Shown piece by piece: positions 43,305 to 51,302 of a DNA stretch of 64,000 nt. This DNA is from Streptomyces sp. NBC_00448 (GTDB taxonomy: Bacteria; Actinomycetota; Actinomycetes; Streptomycetales; Streptomycetaceae), in assembly GCF_036014115.1 (NCBI RefSeq), contig NZ_CP107913.1:2235001-2299000 (forward strand), read 5' to 3'. Position numbers and translations under genes: made by a program. The first letter of the stretch is position 1; each line of letters begins with the position of its first letter. The notes beneath the pieces were generated by a model that was not told the DNA's origin, did not search any database, and saw nothing but the letters and a program-made list of their open reading frames with translations.

Positions 43305-43526
43305 TGGGGCGCGTTCGGGCAGGCCACCAAGCACCTGGGCCCCACCTCGGTGTACGTGGTGGTCGCCGACCCCGACGCGCACTACGCCCGTACGGTCGCG
43401 GCCGGCGCCAGGATCGTGATGCCCCTCACCGACACCGACTACGGCTCGCGCGACCACATCGCCGGCGACGCGGAGGGGAACCTGTGGTGCTTCGGCACCT
43501 ACGCCCCCGAACTCCCCTCGCCCTGA
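43305..43526 (+). pseudogene. remnant of a VOC/glyoxalase-family gene (C-terminal half)
   Basis: The frame encodes WGAFGQATKHLGPTSVYVVV...DPDAHYARTVAAGARIVMPL...YGSRDHIAGDAEGNLWCFGT and a stop at 43526, the second beta-alpha-beta-beta-beta module of a vicinal-oxygen-chelate protein. The N-terminal half is missing, no ATG/GTG start with a ribosome binding site precedes it, and the sequence upstream in frame does not resemble the family. The missing part has been replaced by the ABC-F promoter and leader region. Confidence 0.75.
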
Positions 43527-43538
43527 CGCCTGTTCCCC

Positions 43539-44990
43539 TCACGCCTCCCCGGTGTGCACCTGGAACGCGGCCTTGCGCACCGCCTTGGCGAGCGCGGGGT
43601 CGGGGTGCGCGGCGGCGAGCGCGACCAGGACCTGCACGGTGCGCGGGTGGCCGGCCAGGCGGACCTCCTGGAGCAACCCGGGCACCGAGCCCTGTACGGC
43701 CGTCTCCAGATGGCTGACGAGCAGGTGGTCGTCGCCGTGGTCGGCGACCGCGGCCGCGGTGTCCACCCACAGCCAGGTGGCCTCCTCGCGGGTCAGCAGC
43801 GCGGTCGCGGTGTCCGGGTCGCCGCCGTCCAACTCCGCGAGCCACAGCACCGCGTAGGGGCGCAGCGTCGGCTCGTTGACGACCGCGCGCACCGCCGGCT
43901 CGGCCGGGTCGCCGACCACCCGCAGTGCCTCGAAGGCCAGCCCGCGCAGCAGCGCGTCCTCGCCGCGGGCGGTCTCCAGCAGTTCGGCGACGGCCGGCGA
44001 GACCGGGCGGGCGGCCAGCCAGGCGCGGTACTCGGTGCGGGCCGGCCCCGGGGAGAGCCGGGCGCAGGCGCGCAGCATCGTGTCGGCGGACTGCTCCATG
44101 TTCCCGGCCGGGCCCTGGGCGGCCACGCAGATCTGCTCCAGCTTGACCCACACCGCCCAGCTGCCGAGCGCGGTCAGCGCCGCCTCGTCGGGGCGCTTCG
44201 GGTCGCGCGGGCGCAGCGCCCCCACGTCGGTGGCGGCGTCCAGCACCCACTCCAGAAGTGCGGGCAGCGGGTCGCCCGCGGCGGGCGGTTCGTGCCGCTC
44301 GGTGCGCAGTTCGGCGACGCGCTGCCGCAGCAGGTCCAGCAGGGTGTCGAGCGGCACCGGGCCCTGCGACAGGTGCAGGAAGGAGAGCAACTGGGGTGCG
44401 GCCTCGATGACTTCGGCGACCAGCGCGGGGTCGGCGCCGAGCGAGCCGCCACCGTTGCCGGTGCCGGTGCCGGCCGTGCCGCCGGCGCCTTCCGTGCCGT
44501 GCGGACCCGCCCCGCCGCCCGCCTCCGTGTCGGGCGGCGGGAGGAACGGGTGGGCGAGCGACCACGCGTCGAACAGCGCGACCCAGCCGCGCAGGACCGC
44601 GGTGTCGTCGGTGTCCCAGGCCCGCAGCCGCCAGCCGGGACGGGCGGCGCCGCGGTGCAGTTCGATCAGGCCGGAGAGCCGGGCCCGGTCCCAGGCGGCA
44701 CGGATCTGGCCGGGCGTCAGGCCGAGGACCGCGGCGGCCTCGCGCACGGTGGCGTCCGGCAGTATCCCGGTCGGGCCCGCGGTGCCGGGGCCGGTGCCGG
44801 CCCAGCGTGCGAGGCGTACGGCGGCGGCGAGTTCGGCCCTGGCGAAGCGGGCGAGTTCGGGGATCGAGGGGGTGCCCTCGGGGGGGCGCGCCGGTCGCGA
44901 CCTGCGCGTCGTGGCGGTCCTGCGGGCCGCGGTGAGCGGCCGGCGGGGGACGAGGCGGAGCGGAGTGTCTCGCGGGATACGGGACGTCAC
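43539..44990 (-). CDS. conserved hypothetical protein (483 aa), HEAT-like helical
   Basis: No known family recognised. The protein has a helix-turn-helix-like region near residues 85-130 (ATVREAAAVLGLTPGQIRAA, then WDRARLSGLIELHRG), a Gly/Thr-rich spacer (about 170-195), and a long Ala/Leu helical part that resembles HEAT/Armadillo repeats. The C-terminus reads AHPDPALAKAVRKAAFQVHT. Start uncertain: GTG at 44990 or TTG at 45026. A perfect CRP-type palindrome lies 44 bp upstream. It may be a regulatory or scaffold protein. Confidence 0.8.
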   Translation of the reverse strand: MTSRIPRDTPLRLVPRRPLTAARRTATTRRSRPARPPEGTPSIPELARFARAELAAAVRLARWAGTGPGTAGPTGILPDATVREAAAVLGLTPGQIRAAWDRARLSGLIELHRGAARPGWRLRAWDTDDTAVLRGWVALFDAWSLAHPFLPPPDTEAGGGAGPHGTEGAGGTAGTGTGNGGGSLGADPALVAEVIEAAPQLLSFLHLSQGPVPLDTLLDLLRQRVAELRTERHEPPAAGDPLPALLEWVLDAATDVGALRPRDPKRPDEAALTALGSWAVWVKLEQICVAAQGPAGNMEQSADTMLRACARLSPGPARTEYRAWLAARPVSPAVAELLETARGEDALLRGLAFEALRVVGDPAEPAVRAVVNEPTLRPYAVLWLAELDGGDPDTATALLTREEATWLWVDTAAAVADHGDDHLLVSHLETAVQGSVPGLLQEVRLAGHPRTVQVLVALAAAHPDPALAKAVRKAAFQVHTGEA

Positions 44991-45033
44991 CTGATCAGTC
45001 TCGCCGCTCGGCGCCCATAATCCCAAACCCGAC

Positions 45034-45049
45034 TGTGAACGCGCTCACA
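45034..45049 (-). promoter_or_regulatory. perfect CRP-type site (TGTGA-N6-TCACA)
   Basis: TGTGAACGCGCTCACA is an exact match to the CRP consensus, which is also recognised by Streptomyces Crp. It overlaps the end of the alpha/beta hydrolase gene and lies 44 bp upstream of the downstream gene's likely GTG start (8 bp from the alternative TTG). Confidence 0.65.
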
Positions 45050-46178
45050 TGAGCGGGGTGAGAAAGCGGCGCAGCGTCTCCTCGTAGACCGCCGGGTCGG
45101 CGTTCCACATCGCGGTGTGCGCGGCCCCCGGCACCGGGTGCAGGGCCACCTTGCCGGGGTAGCGGTCCGCGAGCGCCCGGGACGCGGACCAGGGCGCGAA
45201 GGTGTCGTCGGGGCCGTGCACGATCAGCGTCGGTACGGTGAGCCCGGCCGGCACGGCCGGTTCCGCGGCCGCCTCCGTATGCCGCGTGCCGCGCAGCCCC
45301 GTACGGCCCTCCGCGGCGCGCACGGCGAGCGGGGTCAGCACGCGGGGCAGGCGGCGCGAGCGCACCGCGGCGGTGACCGTGGCGCGCCAGTCGAGCACCG
45401 GCGAGTCGAGGACCAGGCCGACGACCTTTCCGGCCACCGGCGAGCGGTGCAGGGCACGCAGCGCCATCGCGGCGCCGCTCGACCAGCCGTAGAGCACGAG
45501 TCCGCGGGCGCCGTGCTCCACCGCGAACCGCATCGCCGCGTCCAGGTCGCGCCACTCGGTGGCGCCGAGGTGCCCGATGCGGTCCGGGGACGCGGGGGCG
45601 CCGGGGTCGTTGCGGTACGACGGGATCAGGACCGGCAGCCGGAAGCGGTGCAGTGCGGGCAGCACGGACAGGGCCTGCTCGCGGGTGGCTCCGACGCCGT
45701 GCACCGCGACCACCCAGGTGGAGCGGTCGCCGGGCAGGTACCAGGCCGGCATCGGGCCCAGCTCCCCCGGGACCTGCGGCTCGCCGAAGTCCAATCCGCG
45801 CGCGCCGCGCGGGTCGCCGGTGTACGCCTGCGGGGTCATCCGGACGAACGCGCCCGCGGCCAGCGAGCCCTTGTCCACGCGGGTCAGGGTGCGGGTGACG
45901 GAGTGGCCGCGGTCGCCGACCGCGACCACCGGTCCGACGGTGGCGTGCACGCCCGCGCCGGTCAGGCCGTACACGCCCGGGCGCTCCGATGCGGGGGTGC
46001 GGGTGAGGACGACCTCGTCCGGGGTCACGCTGCGTACCGTGATCAGGCTTTCCGGGGCGGGGCCCGCGACCGCCGGGTTCAGGGCGAACCCGGAGCCGTA
46101 CCGGCCCGCCGCCAATGCGGCTGCGCCGGCACCCACCACCGTTGTGGCCGCCGCGGCCACCGCGTATCGAAGGCGCAT
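45045..46178 (-). CDS. alpha/beta hydrolase with N-terminal membrane/signal segment
   Basis: The 377-residue protein begins with a signal/anchor helix (RYAVAAAATTVVGAGAAALA). The hydrolase core contains the oxyanion motif VVAVHGVGATREQ, the nucleophile elbow YGWSSGAAM (GxSxG), a catalytic Asp in VHGPDDTFAP and His in PGAAHTAMW. It is likely an extracytoplasmic lipase/esterase-like enzyme; the substrate is unknown. The next gene is on the same strand 54 bp downstream. Confidence 0.91.
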   Translation of the reverse strand: MRLRYAVAAAATTVVGAGAAALAAGRYGSGFALNPAVAGPAPESLITVRSVTPDEVVLTRTPASERPGVYGLTGAGVHATVGPVVAVGDRGHSVTRTLTRVDKGSLAAGAFVRMTPQAYTGDPRGARGLDFGEPQVPGELGPMPAWYLPGDRSTWVVAVHGVGATREQALSVLPALHRFRLPVLIPSYRNDPGAPASPDRIGHLGATEWRDLDAAMRFAVEHGARGLVLYGWSSGAAMALRALHRSPVAGKVVGLVLDSPVLDWRATVTAAVRSRRLPRVLTPLAVRAAEGRTGLRGTRHTEAAAEPAVPAGLTVPTLIVHGPDDTFAPWSASRALADRYPGKVALHPVPGAAHTAMWNADPAVYEETLRRFLTPLM

Positions 46179-46289
46179 CGCCCCCAGTCTCGGCCCCCCA
46201 CGTTCGGGCCGCCACCGGACCCACCCGGGCGCCCGCGTCCCGTCCGCCCCGGACCACCCCTCGGTGGGTGCTTCTCCGGGCTACGCGCC

Positions 46290-46712
46290 GCTACGGTCCC
46301 GCTCTCCACCCCGACCACCGGCCGGTGGCGGGCTTGTCGCGCAGTTCCCCGCGCCCCTGGGTCACTGCCCCTTCCGGTCCTACCCCCACCACCGCCCGGT
46401 GACCGGTTGCCCGCGCAGTTCCCCGCGCCCCTGGGTGACTGCCCCTTACGGTCGTGCCTTCACCCCGGGCTGGTGGCCTGCTGGTCGCGCAGCTCTCCCC
46501 CGGAGATTCGTGCCCCTGGAGGGTGAGCGTCCTTCCGCGGAAGGAGCCGCAGTTGTTCAGGGGCGCGGGGAACTGCGCGCGCGACCACGGTGCATACCGC
46601 GAGGTGGAGGACGACCGCAAGGGGCACCGTCATGGGGGCGCGGGGAACGGCGCGGGGACCCTTCACCGAGGGGTGGTCCCGGGGCGGACGGGACGGGGGC
46701 ACCCGGGGGGTC
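46290..46712. repeat. intergenic repeat copy B
   Basis: Most of the 532-bp gap upstream of the hydrolase gene is repeat. A unit starting CGCGCAGTTCCCCGCGCCCC occurs at 46341 and 46412 (71 bp apart), a degenerate third copy follows at about 46483, and an inverted one (GGGGCGCGGGGAACTGCGCG) lies near 46560. The right end (about 46660-46712: GGTGGTCCC, GGGGGCACCCGGGGGGTCAG) matches the right end of copy A and overlaps the stop codon of the aldolase gene. No coding sequence. Confidence 0.7.
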
Positions 46713-47361
46713 AGGGCTGACCGTAACCCGTGAACTTGGTGGCCGCGGCGGCCAGTTCGGCGGGGGAAAGGGTCGCGGGGGTGCCGCCGGTGGAGGCGGC
46801 GGCGAGCCACACCCGGCACATCCACTCCAGTTGCGCCCCGCGGTCGTACGCGCGGTCGAGGGTGTCGCCGAGACTGATCATCCCGTGGTTGCGCATGATG
46901 CAGGCCCCGCGGTCGCCGCGCAGCGCGTGGAGAACGGCGTCGGCCAGCTCGGGTGTGCCGTAGAGGGCGTAGTCCGCGACCCGCACCGGCCCCCCGAGCT
47001 CCGCGGCCATGTAGTGGATCGCGGGCAGCTCGGCGACCAGCGTGGAGACCGCGGTGGCGTGCGGCGCGTGCGTGTGCACGATCGCCCGCGCGGAGGTGCC
47101 GCGGTAGACCGCGAGGTGCAGCGGGAGTTCGCTGGTGGGCCGGAGCAGCCCGCGCACCTGCCGCCCGGTGGCGAGGTCGACGCCGACCACGTCGTCGGGG
47201 CCGAGCCGGTGGTACGGCACACCGGTCGGGGTGACGAGCACCAGGTCGTCGCCGACGAGGGCGGAGACGTTGCCGGAGGTGCCGACCACCAGGCCGTCGG
47301 CGACGGTGCGGCGGGCCGCGTCGACCACGTCCGACCAGGTCTTCTGTTCCGCGTTGTGCAC
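46711..47361 (-). CDS. class II aldolase/adducin family protein (fuculose-phosphate-aldolase-like)
   Basis: This 216-residue protein matches L-fuculose-phosphate/ribulose-phosphate class II aldolases: GLVVGTSGNVSALVGDDLVL, TPTGVPYHRLGPDDVVGVDL, the SELPLHLAVY phosphate/catalytic region, the zinc-binding HTHAPHATA and a third His in NHGMISLGD. It probably cleaves or epimerises a phosphorylated sugar; the substrate is not evident. The GTG at 47361 has AAGGGG upstream. Confidence 0.92.
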   Translation of the reverse strand: MHNAEQKTWSDVVDAARRTVADGLVVGTSGNVSALVGDDLVLVTPTGVPYHRLGPDDVVGVDLATGRQVRGLLRPTSELPLHLAVYRGTSARAIVHTHAPHATAVSTLVAELPAIHYMAAELGGPVRVADYALYGTPELADAVLHALRGDRGACIMRNHGMISLGDTLDRAYDRGAQLEWMCRVWLAAASTGGTPATLSPAELAAAATKFTGYGQP

Positions 47362-47530
47362 AGGGTGCCCCTTACTGCCGTTGGTGCCGCGCATGACGGT
47401 TCGAGGGTGCCGCGGACCGTTGCCGAGCCCCCCGGACCGGCAGTAGCGTCCCCACACCACCCACGGCGTGCCCGGGCGGCGCGCCGGGCACACGTGAGCC
47501 GACACGGAATCACGGAATCGCGGGAACCTC

Positions 47531-48919
47531 ATGGGCACGGTCAACGGCGGCATCTCGTTCTGGTACGCGGACACGGGCGTTCCGGTGCCGCGCGGGCCGC
47601 TTCCCGGCGACGCGGACGCCGACGTGGTGATCGTGGGCGGCGGCTACACCGGGCTGTGGACGGCGTACTACCTGAAGAAGGCGGCGCCCTCCTTGCGGAT
47701 CACCGTGCTGGAGGCCCGGTTCTGCGGGTACGGCGCCTCGGGCCGCAACGGCGGGTGGCTCTACAACGGCGTGGCGGGCCGGGACCGCTACGCGGCGCTG
47801 CACGGCCACCGGGCCGCGCTGTCGCTCCAGCAGGCGATGAACGACACCGTCGGCGAGGTGGTCCGGGTCGCCGGTCGGGAGGGGATCGAGGCCGACATCC
47901 ACCACGGTGGAGTACTCGAAGTGGCCTACTCCCCCGCCCAGTCGGCGCGTCTGAAGGCGTACCACGAGGCGGAGGTCTCGTTCGGGGAGAAGGACCGGCT
48001 GCTGCTGGGGGCGGCCGAGACGGCAGAGCGGGTGCGGGTGGCCGGCGCGGTCGGCGGCACCTGGACCCCGTACGGCGCGCGGGTGCACCCGGCGAAGCTG
48101 GTGCGGGGGCTGGCCGCCGTGGTGGAGCGGCTGGGCGTGACCGTGCACGAGGGCACCGCGGTGACCGCGATCCACCCGGGGCGGGTGGCGACCCCGTACG
48201 GGACGGTCCGGGCGCGGTACGTGCTGCGCTGCACCGAGGGCTTCACCGCGGGCCTGCGCGGGCAGCGGCGGACCTGGCTGCCGATGAACTCCTCGATGAT
48301 CGCGACCGAGCCGCTGCCCGAGCCGGTGTGGGCGACGATCGGCTGGGAGGGCCGGGAGGTGCTCGGCGACATGGCGCACGCGTACGTGTACGCGCAGCGC
48401 ACCGCCGACGGCCGGATCGCGCTGGGCGGGCGCGGGGTGCCGTACCGGTTCGGGTCGCGGACCGACAGCGACGGGAGCACGTCGGCGGCGACGGTGGCCG
48501 CGCTGCGGGAGATCCTGGTCCGGATGTTCCCGGCGGCGGCCGGGGTCGCGGTCGATCACGCCTGGTCGGGCATGCTGGGGGTGCCGCGGGACTGGTGCGC
48601 GGGCGTGCACCTGGACCGTACGACGGGGACCGGCTGGGCGGGCGGGTACGTCGGCAGCGGGGTGGCGACGTCGAACCTGGCCGCGCGCACCCTGCGGGAC
48701 CTGGTGCTGCTGGACTGCGGACAGGGCGGGCCCACCGGGCTGACCGCGCTGCCGTGGGTGGGGCACCGGGTGCGGCGCTGGGAGCCGGAGCCGCTCAGAT
48801 GGGCGGCGGTGCGCGGGATCTACGCGGCCTACCGTGGTGCGGACCGGCGCGAGGCGCGGGGGCGCAGCGCCGCCACGGACCCGGTGGCGCGCTGGGCGGA
48901 CCGGCTGTCCGGGCACTGA
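47531..48919 (+). CDS. FAD-dependent oxidoreductase (DAO/PuuB-like)
   Basis: This 462-residue flavoenzyme begins with ISFWYADTG, then the dinucleotide motif VIVGGGYTGLWTAYYL, and carries GASGRNGGWLYNG (a region that contacts FAD in gamma-glutamylputrescine oxidase and relatives) and the C-terminal YVGSGVATSNLAARTLRDLV. It probably oxidises an amine or amino acid to an imine with H2O2 production. Upstream are divergent promoters shared with the aldolase gene; the ribosome binding site is poor. Confidence 0.9.
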   Translation: MGTVNGGISFWYADTGVPVPRGPLPGDADADVVIVGGGYTGLWTAYYLKKAAPSLRITVLEARFCGYGASGRNGGWLYNGVAGRDRYAALHGHRAALSLQQAMNDTVGEVVRVAGREGIEADIHHGGVLEVAYSPAQSARLKAYHEAEVSFGEKDRLLLGAAETAERVRVAGAVGGTWTPYGARVHPAKLVRGLAAVVERLGVTVHEGTAVTAIHPGRVATPYGTVRARYVLRCTEGFTAGLRGQRRTWLPMNSSMIATEPLPEPVWATIGWEGREVLGDMAHAYVYAQRTADGRIALGGRGVPYRFGSRTDSDGSTSAATVAALREILVRMFPAAAGVAVDHAWSGMLGVPRDWCAGVHLDRTTGTGWAGGYVGSGVATSNLAARTLRDLVLLDCGQGGPTGLTALPWVGHRVRRWEPEPLRWAAVRGIYAAYRGADRREARGRSAATDPVARWADRLSGH

Positions 48920-49009
48920 TCGAGGCTCGCTTCGCTGCGGTAAGGGATCGCAGGACGAGCTGGGGTGAAGCTGTGCGTATCTGCGCCGACCTCTTCCCGA
49001 TCCCCCTCC

Positions 49010-49072
49010 GTTCACCGATGATTCATGTCGGCACCGCGAGTCCGCCGCGAGTTCACCTTCCGTTCATGAATG
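49010..49072 (+). promoter_or_regulatory. PHO-box-like 11-bp direct repeats upstream of the phosphate transporter gene
   Basis: GTTCACCGATG/ATTCATGTCGG (49010-49031) and GTTCACCTTCC/GTTCATGAATG (49051-49072) are two pairs of 11-bp repeats beginning with GTTCAYC-like cores, the pattern bound by PhoP in Streptomyces. The second pair ends 48 bp before the start codon. Confidence 0.75.
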
Positions 49073-49120
49073 ATCCGTACGTTCGCCTCGCCCCTGCCCG
49101 ACCGAACGATTGCTGGGCCC

Positions 49121-50452
49121 ATGGAACACATCACGCTCCTGATCGGACTCGTGATCGCCACCGCTCTCGTCTTCGACTTCACCAACGGCTTCCACGACAC
49201 CGCCAACGCGATGGCCACCACCATCTCGACCGGTGCGCTCGGCCCCCGCGTCGCGGTGGGAATGTCAGCCGTACTCAACCTGGTCGGCGCCTTCCTGTCG
49301 GTGGAGGTCGCCAAGACGATCTCCGGCGGGATCGTCGACGAGTCGGCCGGAATCAGACCCGCGATGATCTTCGCCGCGCTGGTCGGCGCGATCGTGTGGA
49401 ACCTGGTGACCTGGCTGGCCGGGCTCCCCTCCAGCTCCTCGCACGCCCTCTTCGGCGGACTGATCGGCGCCACCCTCGTCTCGGTCGGCGCCCACGGCGT
49501 CAATGGTGACGCGGTCGTCACCAAGGTGATCATCCCGGCGGTCGCCGCGCCCGTCGTGGCCGGACTCGCCTCGATGCTCGCCACCCGGCTCACCTACCGG
49601 CTCGGCCGTAACGCCGATCCCGCAGCCACCTCGCGCGGCTACCGGGCCGGGCAGATCGCCTCCGCCGGGCTCGTCTCGCTCGCGCACGGCACCAACGACG
49701 CCCAGAAGACCATGGGCGTCATCACCCTCACGCTCATCGCCGGCGGCTCGCTGGCCCCCGGCTCCAACCCGCCGCTGTGGGTCATCTGCTCCGCCGGCAC
49801 CGCCATAGCGCTCGGCACCTACATCGGCGGCTGGCGGATCATCCGCACCGTCGGCCGCGGCATCACCGACATCCAGCCGCAGCAGGGTTTCGCGGCGCAG
49901 ACCGGCGCCGCGGCGACCATCCTCGCCTCCTCCCACCTCGGCTTCGCGCTGTCCACCACCCAGGTCTGCACCGGGTCGGTACTGGGCGCCGGGCTCGGCC
50001 GCACCGGGGCGGTGGTCCGCTGGGGCACCGCCGGGCGGATGGTCGCCGCCTGGGGGCTGACCCTGCCGGCGGCCGGCCTGGTCGCGGGCGGCGCCGCCTA
50101 CCTCGCCGACCGCGGCACCTGGGGTGTCACCACGGTCGGGGTGCTCGGCCTCGCGGTGTGCGTGGTGGTCCGTACGGCGGCCCGCCGCAAGCCGGTCACG
50201 CACGCGAACGTCAACGAGCCCGTGGGTGCGGTGGCCACGACGCAGGAGGCTGCGGCCGCGGAGGCGCCCGCCCCCATATCCGCCCCGGCCGTACCGGCCG
50301 TCCAGATCGTCCCGGTGACCGTCGCCGACACCACGGCGGCTCCCGCCGTTCCCGCGCCTCCCGCGCACACCCCCTCCCCCGACGTGCCGCCCGCCGGCCC
50401 GGTGATCCCCGCCGTCGTGCCGCCTGCCGCCTCCACTCCCACCACGGTCTGA
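49121..50452 (+). CDS. pit: inorganic phosphate transporter, Pit family
   Basis: Low-affinity phosphate (metal-phosphate/H+ symport) permease. The 443-residue membrane protein has the duplicated Pit signature (FDFTNGFHDTANAMATTIST near the N-terminus and SLAHGTNDAQKTMGVITLTL in the second half), about ten helices, and a long Ala/Pro-rich cytoplasmic tail (from about 370). The ATG at 49121 was chosen; the frame is open to 49070. PhoP-type repeats lie upstream. A small membrane-protein gene follows 11 bp later. Confidence 0.95.
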   Translation: MEHITLLIGLVIATALVFDFTNGFHDTANAMATTISTGALGPRVAVGMSAVLNLVGAFLSVEVAKTISGGIVDESAGIRPAMIFAALVGAIVWNLVTWLAGLPSSSSHALFGGLIGATLVSVGAHGVNGDAVVTKVIIPAVAAPVVAGLASMLATRLTYRLGRNADPAATSRGYRAGQIASAGLVSLAHGTNDAQKTMGVITLTLIAGGSLAPGSNPPLWVICSAGTAIALGTYIGGWRIIRTVGRGITDIQPQQGFAAQTGAAATILASSHLGFALSTTQVCTGSVLGAGLGRTGAVVRWGTAGRMVAAWGLTLPAAGLVAGGAAYLADRGTWGVTTVGVLGLAVCVVVRTAARRKPVTHANVNEPVGAVATTQEAAAAEAPAPISAPAVPAVQIVPVTVADTTAAPAVPAPPAHTPSPDVPPAGPVIPAVVPPAASTPTTV

Positions 50453-50463
50453 AAGGGCACGTC

Positions 50464-50676
50464 ATGAGCATCGACTGGCACGCGCTCGGCACGGTCTTCG
50501 CCGTCACCCTCCTGTCCACGGTCGGCCTCGTGGGCGTCTTCACGCTCGGGATCGTCGGGTTGTCCCGGCGGGGCGGTACCGGCGGCACCGCGGTGCTCAC
50601 CCGCACCGGTGCGTATGTCTGTTTCGCCGCATGTGCTGCCGCCGTCGCCTACGGAATCCACCTCATCGCCGGGTAG
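50464..50676 (+). CDS. small two-pass membrane protein (70 aa) in the pit operon
   Basis: The protein begins MSIDWHALGTVFAVTLLSTV and has two hydrophobic helices separated by a short basic loop (GLSRRGG), ending YGIHLIAG. It starts 11 bp after the pit stop codon with AAAGGG upstream, so it is co-transcribed and may be a transporter accessory. No characterised family. Confidence 0.85.
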   Translation: MSIDWHALGTVFAVTLLSTVGLVGVFTLGIVGLSRRGGTGGTAVLTRTGAYVCFAACAAAVAYGIHLIAG

Positions 50677-50699
50677 CCCTGCGGGGGGCCGCGCCCTAC

Positions 50700-51013
50700 G
50701 TGAGTGCGGCTCCCTCCCCTGGCGCCCCCAGGCCCTGCCCCTTGCGGTCGACGTTCATCTCGCGGTCCACGGTGGCTTGTCGCGCAGTTCCCCGCGCCCC
50801 TTCGGGGACGCGCAGGCCGGTGGCCTGCTGCTCGCGGAGTTCTCCGCCCAGAGCCTCGCCTGGGTTTGTGGCGCTCTTTTCGCGGAGGAAGCCGCAGCTA
50901 CCCAAGGGCCGCGTGGGGGTACCTCCCAGCCGAAGCTCTGGGGGAGAACGGCGCGGGCAGCCCGCCACCGGGAGGTGGTCCCTGAATCCGCAGGCAGGGG
51001 CACTCGGGGGGTC
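50700..51013. repeat. intergenic repeat copy C
   Basis: Shared blocks with copies A and B: CGCGCAGTTCCCCGCGCCCC near 50774, GGGGGTACCTCCCAG near 50924, and a right end (GGAGGTGGTCCCTGAAT, CAGGCAGGGGCACTCGGGGG) that matches the right end of copy A. It ends about 20 bp before the cobalamin riboswitch, so the element may supply or disrupt sequence upstream of the cob promoter. Confidence 0.65.
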
Positions 51014-51033
51014 GGTTGACGGGCTTTCCGCGG

Positions 51034-51210
51034 GCGTGGTGAACTGCCGGGAGCCATACGGCGGCAGGAGAGGAAGTCGGTGCGAATCCGACGCGGTCCC
51101 GCCACTGTCACCGGGGAGTGCACTCCCGACCCTGTAGGTCACGGCCGGTTCGCCCGGCTGGAAGGCCCGGGAGTGCGTAGATCCGGGAGCCAGGAGACTC
51201 TCACCGCCGG
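51034..51210 (+). promoter_or_regulatory. cobalamin (AdoCbl) riboswitch
   Basis: The sequence carries the B12 element: AGGAGAGGAAGTCGGTGCGA, then ATCCGACGCGGTCCCGCCACTG, split by conserved spacing (the GCCACTG core is at 51101-51107), and GAGCCAGGAGACTC near 51187-51200. The GTCGGTGCGAATCCGAC hairpin is intact. It lies about 90 nt upstream of cobD and should turn the cob operon down when adenosylcobalamin is abundant. Confidence 0.93.
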
Positions 51211-51302
51211 TCACGTCGAGCCAGGGCGCGGACCCTGAGTGAGGACTTCGCGATGCCCTGCACGCAGGCCGCCGGCCGTTCGGCCGCCGAGACGACCCGG
51301 AC

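Noticed and set aside
50603..51019. Small protein genes in the gap after the pit operon
   Set aside because: Open frames cross repeat copy C and the riboswitch, have no ribosome binding sites and no recognisable products.
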